Assembly: GCA_016930535.1 (NCBI GenBank)
Contig: JAFGGN010000046.1
Location: 62,001-126,000 of the forward strand
Length of the DNA stretch: 64,000 nt
Direction: 5' to 3'
Source of the DNA: a bacterium
GTDB taxonomy: Bacteria > Zhuqueibacterota > QNDG01 > JAFGCO01
Below are positions 52,004 to 62,820 of the stretch, one piece after another. The notes under the pieces were generated by a model. The model was not told where the DNA came from. It searched no databases and saw only the letters and a list, made by a program, of their open reading frames with translations. Made by a program: the position numbers and the translations under genes. How positions within the stretch are numbered: the first letter of the stretch is position 1; each line of letters opens with the position of its first letter.

Positions 52004-52363
52004 TCAACTCTCCTCATCTTCGATGGGAATTGTCTGCTCTTCTTCACTGACCTGAGGCACCACGGCCTTTTCATGATCGAAATCGTGTTTTTTGTCTTTA
52101 TATTTGATCAGCTGACGCTCCATTTTTTCGATGGCCAGTTTAATGGCCTTGCGCATATCATCCTCACGTTCCTGTGCAGTCAGCGTGGTGCCGAATACCC
52201 GCATTTTAATTTCAGCCATACGATAAAATTTTTCCCAGCTTAGAATCATCTCGGTGTCGATGATTCCGTCATAATACTTTTCGAGTCGCATCACCTCCCG
52301 TTGTGCATAATTCTTGATGTTTTCCGGCAGTTTAAAACGGCGGGCAGTAATTGTGATACGCAT
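52004..52363 (-). CDS. hpf: Ribosome hibernation promoting factor
   Basis: A 119-residue HPF/RaiA protein: ITITARRFKLPENIKNYAQREVMRLEKYYDGI at the N-terminus, AEIKMRVFGTTLTAQEREDDMRKAIKLAIEKMERQL in the middle, and an acidic tail (VSEEEQTIPIEDEES). It binds the 30S subunit in resting cells. It is the short form with an extra acidic tail, without the C-terminal dimerisation domain of long HPF. AAGGAGC lies upstream. It leads the hpf-hprK-MCE operon. Confidence 0.93.
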   Translation of the reverse strand: MRITITARRFKLPENIKNYAQREVMRLEKYYDGIIDTEMILSWEKFYRMAEIKMRVFGTTLTAQEREDDMRKAIKLAIEKMERQLIKYKDKKHDFDHEKAVVPQVSEEEQTIPIEDEES

Positions 52364-52396
52364 ATGAGTGCTCCTTCCTTATTGATATGACTCTAA

Positions 52397-53347
52397 TCAC
52401 TTGAGCGGGGCTGAAGCATTCTGCTCCGCAGAAGCTGTTTCCGGCCCCGAGGCGCGCGGAAATGCCTGTTGATAAACTTTTCGCAGCCTGTCCATGGTCA
52501 AATGAGTATAAATCTGTGTCGTTGAAAGCGATTCATGACCAAGCAGATCTTTCACGGCACGAAGATCGGCCCCGCGGTCGAGCAGATGTGTCGCAAATGT
52601 ATGCCGTAATACATGGGGGCTAAGCTTGGTTTTCTCGCTTACGGCTGCAAGCCATTTTTTGACTATATTCTGCACACCCCGTACCGACAATCGTTTGCCT
52701 GAAGGATTGAGAAATACCGCGTTTTCTCCGGCTGCGGGATGAAATGCATCCCGGCAATCCAGATATTTTTTAAGACAGCCGGTACACTGCTTTCCCAGAG
52801 GCAGAATTCTGTCCTTGCTGCCCTTTCCGGTCACACGGAGGCTTCCTGCATTGAGGTCAAGGCTCACGAGATCGCTTTGAACCAGTTCCGAAACTCGGAT
52901 TCCGGTTCCGTAAAAAAGTTCCAGAATCGCCCTGTCCCTGATTCCCTCCCGTGTGTCCTGCGGAATATGATTGAGGGCATGCTCTATCTCCCGTTCGTTC
53001 AGAAAATCAGGCAGCGGTTTGTCCAGTTTGGGGAATATCAGGGACGAGGAGGGATCTTTCTCTATCCAGCCTTCCCGCAGGCAATGTTTGAAAAATGCGC
53101 GATTGCTCGCCACTTTTCTGGCCACGGATTTCTTGGACAGACCATATCGAATCAATCCGGCCATATGGGACTGAAGCTCCTTTCTGTCGATATCGGAAAG
53201 ATCCACAGAGTCCGCACGCCGCCCGGAAAGCAAAAAATCGAGGGTTTGATTTAAATCCGACTCGTAGGCCGTGATCGTATGAGAGGAGTAGTTTTTCACC
53301 GATCCCAAACCATGTAAAAAATCAGTTATGGCCTGCTGCATATCCAT
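52397..53347 (-). CDS. Tyrosine recombinase, XerC/XerD type
   Basis: A 316-residue recombinase with an N-terminal SAM-like core-binding domain (about 5-95) and a catalytic domain with Arg in GTGIRVSEL, Lys region GKGSKDRILPLG, HVLRHTFATHLLDRG (H-x-x-R), GHESLSTTQIYTHL (His and the Tyr nucleophile). It resolves chromosome dimers at dif, with a partner; it cannot be told by eye which of the two paralogues it is. A TTG at 53353 overlaps the topA stop codon; ATG 53347 is taken as start. Conserved position after topA, as in many genomes, argues for a housekeeping Xer rather than an integron or phage integrase. Confidence 0.93.
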   Translation of the reverse strand: MDMQQAITDFLHGLGSVKNYSSHTITAYESDLNQTLDFLLSGRRADSVDLSDIDRKELQSHMAGLIRYGLSKKSVARKVASNRAFFKHCLREGWIEKDPSSSLIFPKLDKPLPDFLNEREIEHALNHIPQDTREGIRDRAILELFYGTGIRVSELVQSDLVSLDLNAGSLRVTGKGSKDRILPLGKQCTGCLKKYLDCRDAFHPAAGENAVFLNPSGKRLSVRGVQNIVKKWLAAVSEKTKLSPHVLRHTFATHLLDRGADLRAVKDLLGHESLSTTQIYTHLTMDRLRKVYQQAFPRASGPETASAEQNASAPLK

Positions 53348-53349
53348 TT

Positions 53350-55551
53350 TCAATGCAATTCTTCTATAATTTCATGTTTGCATTTGGGACACGCCATATA
53401 AACCCCCTTCTTCTTATTGGTCCTCACTTCCATGTAGGGGTTCTGACAATGTGGACACGCCTTGGGCACTGGTTTGTTCCAGCTTGCATATTTACAGTCC
53501 GGATACCGGCTGCATCCATAAAACAGTTTGCCCCGTCCGCTGCGTCTTTCAATGATTTTTCCGTCACATCCTTCATTGGGGCACGACACACCGGTGGAAA
53601 AAGGTTTGGTCGATTTACACTGGGGATAAGCTGAACACGCGAGAAACCGGCCGAACCGTCCCGCTTTGACAATCATGGCCGACCCGCACTTGTCACACAC
53701 TTCATCCGTGGTTTCCTCCGCTTCGATCGGCCGGGTATATTTACAATCCGGATATCCCGTACAGGCGATGAACTGCCCGTTTCTTCCCCACTTGATCACC
53801 AGTGCCTTGCCGCAATCCGGGCAGGTCTCCTCGGTTTCCTTCTGCAGTGATTCCCTGATTTCCTCTTTCTGCTGCATGGCCCGGTGCACGGATTCATTGA
53901 ATGGTTTGTAAAAAGTCTCCAGTACATGCTGTCTGTCCCGCTCTCCCGATTCAATCTGATCCAGCTGCTCTTCCATCTGCGCAGTAAAGGCCACATTGAA
54001 TATATCGGGAAATTGCCGGATCACGATCCCATTGACGGTTATTCCAAGTTCTGTGGGAACCAGATTGCGGGATTCCTTCTCCACATATTTCCGGTCGAGC
54101 AGGGTGGAGATTATCAAAGCATACGTGGAAGGACGGCCGATATTGAGCGTATCCAGTTCCTTGACCAGGCTGCTTTCATTGTAGCGGGCAGGCGGCTTTG
54201 TAAAATGCTGTTCCGGATCGATGCCGAGAAGTTCGACCGGCGTTCCCTTGTCTATATGCGGCGGTAACTGCAGCTTTTCTTCATCACCGTTTTCCACCTC
54301 ATAGAGTTGCATAAAACCCTTGAATTTCACGATGGACCCGGTTGTCCTGAACAAATACGCACCCGCGGTGACCTCGAGTATGGTCTGTTCAAGCCTGGCC
54401 GGTGCCATCTGACAAGCCACAAACCGGTTCCAGATTAACGTGTACAATTTCAACTGCGTGGGGCTCAGATGACTGGCCATGGATTTCGGCGGCCGGCTGA
54501 GCGAGGTCGGCCGAATGGCCTCATGTGCATCCTGGGCCGATTTGCTGTTCTTGTATATCACCGGATGTTTGGGTACATATTCAAGGCCGTAATTTTCTGC
54601 AATATACTGGCGGCAATCCTGAACGGCAGAAGGCGCCAGACGGGTAGAATCTGTACGCATGTAGGTGATTAATCCGACCCGGCCCTCCGGAAGATCGATG
54701 CCCTCGTATAACTGCTGGGCCACAGCCATGATCTGTTTTGTGGACATACTCAGGCGCCGCGCACCGTCCTGTTGAAGTGTGCTGGTGGTATAGGGCGGAA
54801 ACGGTTTCCGTGAGACTGTCTTCACTTTCAGGTCCGAAATGACGTAGTCCAGTGTTTTTAAAACACGAACATGCTTTTCCGCTTCGGACTGATTGCAAAT
54901 ATGGACATTTTCGCCCTGAATTTTTACGAGCCTGGACCGGAATGGGAATGTTTTCAGTTCCAGATCCGCATCGATGCTCCAGTACTCTTCAGCAACAAAG
55001 ACTTTTATTTCAGCTTCCCGCTCACATATCAGGCGAAGCGCAACGGATTGAACCCGTCCTGCGGACAATCCGCGATAAATCGTTTTCCATAAAAACGGGC
55101 TGACCTGGTAGCCCACAAGGCGATCCATGACCCGCCGGGCAACCTGGGCTTCCACTTTATCCTCATCGATCAATTTGGAGTGCTGTATGGCTTCCTGTAC
55201 CGCCTTCTCGGTTATTTCATGAAACAGAACCCGTTTGATGTTCCCGTTGGACGCGGAGATCTCCCTGGCCAGATGATAGGCGATGGCTTCGCCCTCCCGG
55301 TCCGGATCTGTGGCCAGGTAGACCGTGTCCGACGATGCTGCAAGCCGTTTCAGTTCCTGTAAAATCTTGCCGCGCCCTCTGATGGTTACATATTCAGGTT
55401 CAAATCCGTTCTCAATATCTACAGCCAGACGATTCTTGGGCAGATTTTTAATGTGGCCGATCGATGCCCGTACAACAAAGGATTTTCCCAGAAAACGGTT
55501 GATGGTTTTGGATTTCGCGTTGGATTCGACAATAACAAGAGATTTTGGCAT
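53350..55551 (-). CDS. topA: DNA topoisomerase I
   Basis: A 733-residue type IA topoisomerase. TOPRIM (SLVIVESNAKSKTI, Glu 9; DPDREGEAIAYH at 82-93) and the nucleophile Tyr 297 in GLITYMRTDSTRLA. Four C-terminal zinc ribbons begin near residues 590, 635, 676 and 710, each with two Cys pairs (for example CPDCGKALVIKWGRNGQF and CDKCGSAMIVKAGRFGRF). It relaxes negative supercoils. It lies between secA and xer; its stop overlaps the possible TTG start of the recombinase gene. Confidence 0.97.
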   Translation of the reverse strand: MPKSLVIVESNAKSKTINRFLGKSFVVRASIGHIKNLPKNRLAVDIENGFEPEYVTIRGRGKILQELKRLAASSDTVYLATDPDREGEAIAYHLAREISASNGNIKRVLFHEITEKAVQEAIQHSKLIDEDKVEAQVARRVMDRLVGYQVSPFLWKTIYRGLSAGRVQSVALRLICEREAEIKVFVAEEYWSIDADLELKTFPFRSRLVKIQGENVHICNQSEAEKHVRVLKTLDYVISDLKVKTVSRKPFPPYTTSTLQQDGARRLSMSTKQIMAVAQQLYEGIDLPEGRVGLITYMRTDSTRLAPSAVQDCRQYIAENYGLEYVPKHPVIYKNSKSAQDAHEAIRPTSLSRPPKSMASHLSPTQLKLYTLIWNRFVACQMAPARLEQTILEVTAGAYLFRTTGSIVKFKGFMQLYEVENGDEEKLQLPPHIDKGTPVELLGIDPEQHFTKPPARYNESSLVKELDTLNIGRPSTYALIISTLLDRKYVEKESRNLVPTELGITVNGIVIRQFPDIFNVAFTAQMEEQLDQIESGERDRQHVLETFYKPFNESVHRAMQQKEEIRESLQKETEETCPDCGKALVIKWGRNGQFIACTGYPDCKYTRPIEAEETTDEVCDKCGSAMIVKAGRFGRFLACSAYPQCKSTKPFSTGVSCPNEGCDGKIIERRSGRGKLFYGCSRYPDCKYASWNKPVPKACPHCQNPYMEVRTNKKKGVYMACPKCKHEIIEELH

Positions 55552-55572
55552 TCAATAAAATCCTGTATTCAA

Positions 55573-58500
55573 TTAATTCATTTTCCCATGACAGTGTTTG
55601 TATTTCTTCCCGCTTCCGCATGGACATGGATCATTTCTTCCCACTTTCGGTTCCGCATGGACCGGTTGTGGTTTGCCCGCGGGAACGGATCGATTTTCCT
55701 CTCCCGATACCGATTCTTGTGCAAACGCCATGCCAGTGCTGTCCGCATGAACCATATCCATCCGGGCCGGCACTTGTTCCTGTACTTCCATGGCGGGAGC
55801 ACCCTGAATCTGAAAAGGTGCCCTGAAAACAAACCGTAAAATTTCCTCGTCGACACGGACCATCAGCTCCGTAAATGTACGAAACGCCTCGTGCTTGTAC
55901 TCGAGAAGCGGATCTTTCTGACCGTATGCCCGTAATCCGATTCCTTCTTTCATCCGGTCCATTTCGTACAGATGTTCTTTCCACCGGTCGTCGATGGTCT
56001 GTAATGTGGCAAATCGCTCAACGCGTGCCATCAATTCATCGCCGAAACTCTGGCGGATTCGGGAATACGTCGACTTGGCGCCGTTCTCGAGACGATCCCT
56101 GAGCTCTTCAATTTTCAGCGCCGGGCGGTCCTTTTCGGAAATAGGAAGCGGTTGATAGACCATATTGAGATACTTTTCAGTAAGGAACTCCCAATCCCAG
56201 GCCTCCCCGTATTCACCGCCCGAAGTCACCTGTTCGACCAGATCATCCACCATGTCCTCTATCATGGCACTGATTTCTTCCCGTAAATTCTCGCCGGAAA
56301 GGGCCCTTCTTCTACGGTTATAGATCACTTCGCGTTGTTTGTTCATCACATCGTCGTATTCCAGAAGATGCTTGCGAATATCAAAATTGCGCATCTCCAC
56401 TTTTTTCTGGGCTCGTTCGATGGATTTCGTGATAATGGGATGTGTGATCACTTCGCCTTCTTCGTAGCCCCACCGGTCCATAATGCCCGCTATTCGATCG
56501 GATCCGAACAAACGCATCAGATCGTCCTCAAGGGACAGGTAAAACTGCGAAAACCCGGGATCTCCCTGCCTGCCCGACCGTCCGCGCAGCTGACGGTCGA
56601 TGCGTCTCGCTTCATGACGTTCCGTTCCGATAATGTGCAGCCCGCCTGCCGCATAATCCCGCGCCTTGATGTGAACCAGGTGCTCGAATTCGGTTTTGGC
56701 ATCATTGGGCGCACCCAGCGGCTTTGAAATAAGCGCTACGGAACCCGGCGCGATTCCGGCAAAATCTGCGAACAACCGCTGCTTGACTTCCTCAGATTCC
56801 ACGACCTGAACGGTCAGATTCAGGTTTCGCAATGCGTCTGCTATCTGTGATATCTGATGCTGGGGCAGTTCATGAACAATCACCCGCCTGTTATGACGGC
56901 ATTCGGACGCAGTATCCTGTATCAGGGCCTTTTCTCCCTCTTCGTCGATCACGATCACGCCGGGTCCCAGCTTGATATCCGTACCGCGGCCGGCCATATT
57001 GGTCGCAATGGTCACCATGCCCGGCTCTCCGGCCCTGGCCACAATTTCAGCTTCCTGGCCATGGTATTTGGCATTCAATACATTGTGCCTGATGCCTCTC
57101 CGTTTCAACATTCGGGACAGTGTTTCAGACACTTCCACGGTGACCGTACCGACGAGAGCAGGCAGATTTTGCTGATGAAGCGATTCGATTTCATCAATAA
57201 TCGCATTGTATTTTTCCCGCCGCGTCCGGTAGACAACATCTTCCTGGTCATGTCGCCTGATGGGTTCGTTGGTCGGTATGACGATCACATCGAGTTTGTA
57301 AATTTCCCAGAACTCTCCGGCCTCCGTCTCGGCGGTTCCTGTCATTCCCGCAAGCTTTTTGTACAGCCTGAAAAAATTCTGCAGCGTAATGGTTGCCCAG
57401 GTCTGGGTTTCATTCTCGATCCGCACGTTTTCCTTGGCCTCGATGGCCTGATGAAGGCCGTCTGAATACCGTCTTCCGGGCATGAGCCGGCCGGTAAATT
57501 CGTCCACAATCATGACCTTGCCGTCATCGGTGACGACATATTCCACATCCTTCTCAAAAAGCGAATAGGCCCGGAGCAGCTGGCTGATATTATGCAGGCG
57601 TTCGCTTTTTTCCGCATAATCGCCCTGAATTTTATCCCGTAGCCTGAGTTTTTCTTCAGGTGACAAGGATCCGTTGCCCTCGATTTCCGAGAGTTCGGTC
57701 GCCAGGTCCGGCAGTACGAACATCTCTGCATTGTCCGGGGCCAGTTTCTGGCGGCCCTTCTCCGTTAAATCAATGGTATGGGCCTTTTCGTCAATGGCAA
57801 AATACAGGTCCTCATCGAGCTCGTGCAGTATTTTATCACGCATATAATCCGATTCGACACGGCGTATCAATTTCTGAACGCCGGTTTCCCTGAGAACTTT
57901 AACGAGTCTTTTATTCTTCGGCCCTCCGCGATGGGCCTGAAGCAGCTTGATACCGGCCTCATATTCCTTCTCCTGCAGCAGCTGTTCTCCCTCGGACACA
58001 AGCTGATTGATAAGCACGTTCTGGGTCCGGACAAGATTCTCAACCCGGGGTTTTATTTCGGCAAACCGGTTCCTGGATTCCGGTACAGGACCGGAAATAA
58101 TCAGCGGTGTCCTTGCCTCGTCTATGAGCACCGAGTCGACTTCGTCGATGATCACATAATTATGTCTGCGCTGAACAACACGATCCGGCGATACGGACAT
58201 GTTGTCCCTGAGATAATCGAATCCGAACTCATTGTTCGTGCCGTATGTGATATCCGCATTATAGGCGGGTTTTCTCGTATGCGGTTCCATATCATTGGTG
58301 ATATAGGCCACGCTCAGGCCGAGGAATTTATAGATTTCCCCCATCCATTCGCAGTCGCGCCTGGCCAGATAATCATTGACCGTTACGAGATGCGCACCTT
58401 TTCCTGTCAATGCGTTCAGATAAAGCGGCATGGTTGCAACGAGCGTCTTGCCTTCACCCGTGGCCATCTCCGCTATTTTGCCTTCGTGAAGCACGATGGC

Positions 58501-58947
58501 GCCCATGACCTGCACATCGAAGGGCACCATGTCCCAGGTGACCGGATGCCCGACAACTTTCCAGGATTTCCCCACATGGCGCCGGCATGTCTCTTTAACC
58601 ACAGCAAACGCCGCCGGAAGCAGCTCCCACAATACGGCCTCGGTCTCTTTATGGGCCTCTTCTTCCAGGGTATCCAGCTGCTGCCTGATCTCCTCGATAT
58701 CCACATCTTCACCGATCGTAAAAGAGGTCAGCTGCCCTCTCAGGTCGGAAATCTCATGCTCAAATTTGCTGATCCGTTCCTGTATCCGGGACTTGAATTC
58801 ACCGGTTTTGGCCTGAAGCGCGTCATCAGACAGTGAACGCATGGATTCAGCAAGACGGTTCACCTCATCCACAATGGGTTTCAGGCGCCTGATGTCTTTT
58901 TCATGTTTGTTTCCGCCAAGTATCTTTTCAATCAACTTCAGTAACAT
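55573..58947 (-). CDS. secA: Preprotein translocase ATPase SecA, with an extra insertion in the second nucleotide-binding domain
   Basis: A 1124-residue SecA, much longer than the roughly 900 residues of E. coli. Walker A MATGEGKT (161-168), Walker [16 protein letters not shown] (265-279), [14 protein letters not shown] [23 protein letters not shown] (653-664) and [29 protein letters not shown], and a C-terminal SEC-C zinc motif [14 protein letters not shown]. It drives export of unfolded proteins through SecYEG. Two insertions enlarge it: a helical one in the N-terminal region (about 55-100) and PPXD region (about 305-370), partly known in FCB SecA, and about 100 residues at 665-767 between two conserved NBD2 motifs. 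GGGAGAAG precedes the ATG. Confidence 0.96.
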   Translation of the reverse strand: MLLKLIEKILGGNKHEKDIRRLKPIVDEVNRLAESMRSLSDDALQAKTGEFKSRIQERISKFEHEISDLRGQLTSFTIGEDVDIEEIRQQLDTLEEEAHKETEAVLWELLPAAFAVVKETCRRHVGKSWKVVGHPVTWDMVPFDVQVMGAIVLHEGKIAEMATGEGKTLVATMPLYLNALTGKGAHLVTVNDYLARRDCEWMGEIYKFLGLSVAYITNDMEPHTRKPAYNADITYGTNNEFGFDYLRDNMSVSPDRVVQRRHNYVIIDEVDSVLIDEARTPLIISGPVPESRNRFAEIKPRVENLVRTQNVLINQLVSEGEQLLQEKEYEAGIKLLQAHRGGPKNKRLVKVLRETGVQKLIRRVESDYMRDKILHELDEDLYFAIDEKAHTIDLTEKGRQKLAPDNAEMFVLPDLATELSEIEGNGSLSPEEKLRLRDKIQGDYAEKSERLHNISQLLRAYSLFEKDVEYVVTDDGKVMIVDEFTGRLMPGRRYSDGLHQAIEAKENVRIENETQTWATITLQNFFRLYKKLAGMTGTAETEAGEFWEIYKLDVIVIPTNEPIRRHDQEDVVYRTRREKYNAIIDEIESLHQQNLPALVGTVTVEVSETLSRMLKRRGIRHNVLNAKYHGQEAEIVARAGEPGMVTIATNMAGRGTDIKLGPGVIVIDEEGEKALIQDTASECRHNRRVIVHELPQHQISQIADALRNLNLTVQVVESEEVKQRLFADFAGIAPGSVALISKPLGAPNDAKTEFEHLVHIKARDYAAGGLHIIGTERHEARRIDRQLRGRSGRQGDPGFSQFYLSLEDDLMRLFGSDRIAGIMDRWGYEEGEVITHPIITKSIERAQKKVEMRNFDIRKHLLEYDDVMNKQREVIYNRRRRALSGENLREEISAMIEDMVDDLVEQVTSGGEYGEAWDWEFLTEKYLNMVYQPLPISEKDRPALKIEELRDRLENGAKSTYSRIRQSFGDELMARVERFATLQTIDDRWKEHLYEMDRMKEGIGLRAYGQKDPLLEYKHEAFRTFTELMVRVDEEILRFVFRAPFQIQGAPAMEVQEQVPARMDMVHADSTGMAFAQESVSGEENRSVPAGKPQPVHAEPKVGRNDPCPCGSGKKYKHCHGKMN

Positions 58948-59045
58948 AGACTTCTCCCGATGATCAACCGTGTTGATTTTATGAATGACAATCGAATATA
59001 TAAGTGATAAATCATCAAAAAAGTTTCATTTTTAACCGAACCGGT

Positions 59046-59059
59046 CCGGTCCGGACCGG
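59046..59059. repeat. 14-bp GC-rich perfect palindrome upstream of secA
   Basis: CCGGTCCGGACCGG is a perfect palindrome without spacer, embedded in overlapping CCGG units. It lies about 25 nt after the nusB stop codon and about 100 nt before the secA start, in a gap otherwise AT-rich. It may form a hairpin in the nusB-secA transcript; there is no proper T-run behind it. Confidence 0.4.
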
Positions 59060-59083
59060 GCTGTCCAATTCCGTACACTGGCA

Positions 59084-59527
59084 TTATAACAATCCCCTTC
59101 CGGATTTTTTAATACGCTTTTCATCGCTGCACTTCTTAAAAAGCGCATCAAGAATTCCGTTTACAAACCGGCCGCTTTCGCCGGTGCTGTATTTTTTTGC
59201 CAGATCGATGGCTTCGTTGATTGTTACCTTCGGCGGGATCTCCTGAAAATAGAGAAGCTCACACAGAGCAAGACGCAATATGAGGCGATCGATTAAGGCA
59301 ACCCGGTTAAATTCCCAGTTTTTCAGCATCGATGCCACATCCAGATCCAATGCTTCGGCGAACCGGATACATTGACGAAAAAGCTGCTCGGCAAATGCAT
59401 GCACTTCCTGATCATTTTCCAGTGGTTTCATCAGTTGGCCGATAATCGTTTCTGCCGGATCACGACTCATGGTTTCGGCGTACAATGATTGAAGCACCAG
59501 CTCCCGAGCCTTTCTTCGCTTCCCCAT
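59084..59527 (-). CDS. nusB: Transcription antitermination factor NusB
   Basis: A 147-residue all-helical RNA-binding protein: KRRKARELVLQSLYAETM at the N-terminus, NWEFNRVALIDRLILRLALCELLYF, and PPKVTINEAIDLAKKYSTGESGRFVNGILDAL. NusB with NusE binds boxA in rRNA operons. ATG 59527 follows AAGAAGGTGG; a GTG at 59536 lies within the ribosome-binding region. It lies downstream of ilvE (79 nt) and upstream of secA (136 nt). Confidence 0.94.
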   Translation of the reverse strand: MGKRRKARELVLQSLYAETMSRDPAETIIGQLMKPLENDQEVHAFAEQLFRQCIRFAEALDLDVASMLKNWEFNRVALIDRLILRLALCELLYFQEIPPKVTINEAIDLAKKYSTGESGRFVNGILDALFKKCSDEKRIKKSGRGLL

Positions 59528-59606
59528 CCAAACCACCTTCTTCTTGGAAATCTCTCAAAGAACTATTACACCTTTTCAGGATCGAAATAGCATTCCTTGT
59601 GCCGTC

Positions 59607-60527
59607 TTAAATATAATACAGCCAGCCGTATTTGTCTTCCTCTTCGGCTCCGAGTATGGAAAACAGCTTCTTCTGGATGACCGTGGTAACCGGACCGCGC
59701 GATCCGGCCCCGATCTGAATGTGATCGATGGAACGGATCGGCGATATCTCCGCCGCTGTCCCGGTAAAGAAAATTTCATCCGCAATATACAGCATTTCCC
59801 TCGGAAGCACCTGTTCGACAATCGTATATCCCAGGTCCCTGGCCAGTGTGAATACTGAATCCCGCGTGATACCCGGTAAAATCGCTGAACTGAGCGGCGG
59901 TGTGTAAATTTTGTTCTGAATGATGACGAAAATGTTCTCGCCGCTGCCTTCCGACACGTAACCGTCCGATGTCAGGGCAATGCCCTCGGTATAACCGTCC
60001 AGAATTGCCTCAAGTTTGATCAGCTGCGAATTCAGATAATTGCCGCCTGCTTTGGCCAGGGTCGGCATGGTATTGGGGGCATGGCGGTGCCACGACGAAA
60101 AACAGACATCCACACCTTTTTCAAGGGCCTCTTTACCCAGATATGCGCCCCATTCCCATGTAAGAATGGCCACCTCCACGGGACATCCCCGGGGATCCAC
60201 TCCCAGGGGACCGTAGCCTCTGTAAACCAGCGGACGCAGATAGGCTGCTTCGAGTTTATTGACCCGTAAAATTTCCTTGCAGGCCTCGTTGATTTCACCC
60301 TGTGTAAAGGGGATTTCCATGCGGTATATTTTAGCGGAATTAAACAACCGGCGTGTATGGTCTTCCAGACGGAATATCGCGGATCCCTTCCGGGTTTTAT
60401 AACACCGGGCGCCCTCGAACATGCTGCTGCCGTAATGAAGAACATGGGATGCCAGATGAACATGCCCCTCGTTCCAGGGAATAAATTCGCCATTTTTCCA
60501 GATTTTTAATGATTCATCGAATGCCAT
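59607..60527 (-). CDS. ilvE: Branched-chain amino acid aminotransferase
   Basis: A 306-residue fold-type IV PLP aminotransferase. [15 protein letters not shown] (31-45), VYRGYG near 102-107, the PLP Lys 159 in [12 protein letters not shown] and [17 protein letters not shown], plus [10 protein letters not shown] ([14 protein letters not shown] here). It catalyses the last step of Val, Leu and Ile synthesis. GGGAGG lies at good distance before the ATG. It stands between nusB and recJ without other amino-acid genes. Confidence 0.95.
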   Translation of the reverse strand: MAFDESLKIWKNGEFIPWNEGHVHLASHVLHYGSSMFEGARCYKTRKGSAIFRLEDHTRRLFNSAKIYRMEIPFTQGEINEACKEILRVNKLEAAYLRPLVYRGYGPLGVDPRGCPVEVAILTWEWGAYLGKEALEKGVDVCFSSWHRHAPNTMPTLAKAGGNYLNSQLIKLEAILDGYTEGIALTSDGYVSEGSGENIFVIIQNKIYTPPLSSAILPGITRDSVFTLARDLGYTIVEQVLPREMLYIADEIFFTGTAAEISPIRSIDHIQIGAGSRGPVTTVIQKKLFSILGAEEEDKYGWLYYI

Positions 60528-60556
60528 ACAACCTCCCGATTTATCAAATCGATCAT

Positions 60557-62260
60557 TTATCTCAAATCTTTGACTCTCAGCTGTTTTTTTACCTGATCAT
60601 TGTAATGATTTTCTTCGATGACATAGACCATATCCAGATTCGACTCTCCCGGATGCAGGCAATACTGCATGTCGCCCAGATCGAATCCGATGGCATCGAA
60701 AACCGCACCGTGCTGCTGCACCTTGAATTTCAGATGATTCCGGCCGACAATTCGCGGACTTCCGACAACCTTCAAATTGCGCGACAGGAATACCGGCCGC
60801 ATATTCTGGGGGCCGAAAGGCGCGAACCGGTTGAGTAGCCGCATCATTTTATCGGTGATATCCGTAAGTTCGATTTCTGCATCAATGTATATTTTCTGGA
60901 TTAAATCTTCCTCCATCAGTGTTTTTGAGGCGACGGTTTCAAATGCGTCCCTGAAGGCCTCGATCTGATCCAGAGCGATGGTCAATCCTGCGGCATATCT
61001 GTGACCGCCGTATCCGATCAGGTACTGCTCACATTCTTTCAGTGCGGAATGAATATCGAAATTCGAAATACTCCGCGCCGATCCTTTGCCGACACCATCC
61101 TCGACAGCGATCATGACCGTGGGTTTGTACACCTTCTCAACAATTCTTGAAGCGACAATGCCAATCACGCCGGGATGCCAGCCTTCTTTTGACAGCACGA
61201 GGGTCAGCCGTTTTTCGGTTTCGTCACCACGGTCGATGAGGCCGAGTGCCTGCTGAAACGTCTCCTCGTCAATACTCTTGCGCTGCTTGTTTTCGATTTC
61301 CAGAACACCCGCAATGTCCCTTGCCTGTTCATAGGAATTGGTCAGTAGCAGATGAACCGCGCGTTCCGCATCTCCCAGCCGCCCGACCGCATTGATACGC
61401 GGAGCCAGGATAAAAACCACCTGGCCTGTGCCGATTTTTTTTCCCTGCAGTCCGGAACTCTCGACAAGAGCGTGAATGCCGATCCGTTCAAGCTTGTTGA
61501 TCCGTTCGAGCCCCTTATGAACCAGAACACGATTTTCATCGATCATGGGCACGATGTCTGCCGCACTCCCCAATGCGACCAGATCGATGTAGCATCGCAC
61601 CTCTTCATCGGGAAGTCCCAGTTTGATCCCGATTGCCTGAATCAGTTTATAAGCCACACCCACGCCGGCAAGCTGTTTAAAAGGATACATACAGCCATCA
61701 CGCTTGGGATCCAGAATGGCAATGGCTTTCGGAAGCTCCCTCGACGGCTCATGATGATCGCTGATGATGACATCAATACCGTTCTGAGAAGCCAGAAGCA
61801 CCTCTTCAACAGCCGTGATTCCGCAGTCGACTGTCACCATCAGTGATGTGCCCGCCTCGATGGCCTGCCGGATGCCTGTTTCGGAGAGTCCATACCCCTC
61901 ACGCATGCGGTCCGGAATATAATACACGACATTGCCGCCCTGTGCCCTTAAAAAGAGGGTCAGAAGACTAACGGATGTGATGCCGTCCACATCATAATCA
62001 CCATAGATGAATATGCGTTCGTTCCTGGTCAGTGCCGCAAGCAGACGGTCGACCGCCTTGTCCATATCCTTCATTAAGAACGGATCATTCAAATTGTCCC
62101 ATTCAGGCTGAAAAAACAGACGCGCCCGTTCGTACGTATCGATGCCCCGGTTTACCAGGATATTGGCAATAATTTGAGGAACACTGAGGGTCTCTGCAAG
62201 CTGGCCGGCCGCAGTCCGGGCCAGCGTATTTGCCACACACCACTGCACAAAGAACTCCAT
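60557..62260 (-). CDS. recJ: Single-stranded-DNA-specific exonuclease RecJ
   Basis: A 567-residue DHH family exonuclease. The motif I region [14 protein letters not shown] (about 83-96), VTVDCGITA, the DHH motif [10 protein letters not shown] (about 166), [18 protein letters not shown] and the DHHA1 segment with [13 protein letters not shown] are visible, then the OB-fold region with [14 protein letters not shown]. It degrades single-stranded DNA 5' to 3' in repair. Its start is 47 nt downstream of the 3' end of the RNase P RNA gene. Confidence 0.95.
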   Translation of the reverse strand: MEFFVQWCVANTLARTAAGQLAETLSVPQIIANILVNRGIDTYERARLFFQPEWDNLNDPFLMKDMDKAVDRLLAALTRNERIFIYGDYDVDGITSVSLLTLFLRAQGGNVVYYIPDRMREGYGLSETGIRQAIEAGTSLMVTVDCGITAVEEVLLASQNGIDVIISDHHEPSRELPKAIAILDPKRDGCMYPFKQLAGVGVAYKLIQAIGIKLGLPDEEVRCYIDLVALGSAADIVPMIDENRVLVHKGLERINKLERIGIHALVESSGLQGKKIGTGQVVFILAPRINAVGRLGDAERAVHLLLTNSYEQARDIAGVLEIENKQRKSIDEETFQQALGLIDRGDETEKRLTLVLSKEGWHPGVIGIVASRIVEKVYKPTVMIAVEDGVGKGSARSISNFDIHSALKECEQYLIGYGGHRYAAGLTIALDQIEAFRDAFETVASKTLMEEDLIQKIYIDAEIELTDITDKMMRLLNRFAPFGPQNMRPVFLSRNLKVVGSPRIVGRNHLKFKVQQHGAVFDAIGFDLGDMQYCLHPGESNLDMVYVIEENHYNDQVKKQLRVKDLR

Positions 62261-62307
62261 TGATTTTTAACCGTCCCCATAACCCGGTATGGAGATTTTA
62301 TTGATAT

Positions 62308-62750
62308 GGCCCCGAAGCAACGGAACGATAAGCCGAATTTTGTAACCGCCGTTCGATGCGCCTTCCGGCACACCGTCATGCGGATGATGATCATTTATCT
62401 GGATCCAATGTCGCCATTGGATTCTAGCGGCCTACCCGTGAGTCAGACGGAACGGGATACTCCGTGGTCTCCATAGGAGACAGCTTCTCACCTATTTGGC
62501 CTTGCTCCAGGTGGGGTTTGCCCTGCCTCCGGTGTCACCATCGGAGCGGTGAGCTCTTACCTCGCCTTTTCACCCTTACCCGCCTGAGGCGGGCGGTATA
62601 TTTTCTGTGGCACTGTCCGTCATGCCTTTCCGATCAAACGGAAAAACATGCCTTCGATTTCCGAAGCACCCTGCCCTGTGGAGTCCGGACTTTCCTCAGG
62701 GCCGTCCAGATGGACAGCCCCGCGATCATCTGTTCCGCTGCCAGGGGCCG
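62308..62750 (-). ncRNA. rnpB: RNase P RNA, bacterial type A
   Basis: Read on the minus strand, all conserved regions appear in order: GAGGAAAGTCCGGACTCC, AAGGGTGAAAAGGCGAGG with GTAAGAGCTCACCG, GGCAAACCCCACCTGGAGC, AGGCCAAATAGG, GGGTAGGCCGCTAGA, AGATAAATGATCATC, and at the 3' end ACAAAATTCGGCTTATCG. The ends pair to helix P1: GGCCCC...GCAGCGGAAC at 5' and GTTCCGTTGC...GGGGCC at 3', which sets the borders to within a few bases. It is the catalytic RNA that matures tRNA 5' ends. It lies between the RNase HI gene and recJ. Apparent reading frames across it are spurious. Confidence 0.95.
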
Positions 62751-62759
62751 AAACCAGTA

Positions 62760-62765
62760 ATTATA
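62760..62765 (-). promoter_or_regulatory. -10 box of rnpB
   Basis: TATAAT on the minus strand, with transcription expected near 62753, close to the RNA 5' end. The -35 position holds GTCATT only, so the upstream box is weak. Confidence 0.5.
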
Positions 62766-62820
62766 AAAGAACACCCGGTGCAATGACCGGATTAATGTCG
62801 AACCCTCATGTTCAAATAAC

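Noticed and set aside
51026..52243. Plus-strand open frame of 405 codons antisense to hprK and hpf
   Set aside because: It runs across two recognised genes; the translation has no domain and is rich in His, Phe and Gln as expected for an antisense frame.
57778..58836. Plus-strand open frame of 352 codons antisense to secA
   Set aside because: It lies wholly within the coding sequence of SecA and has no recognisable domain.
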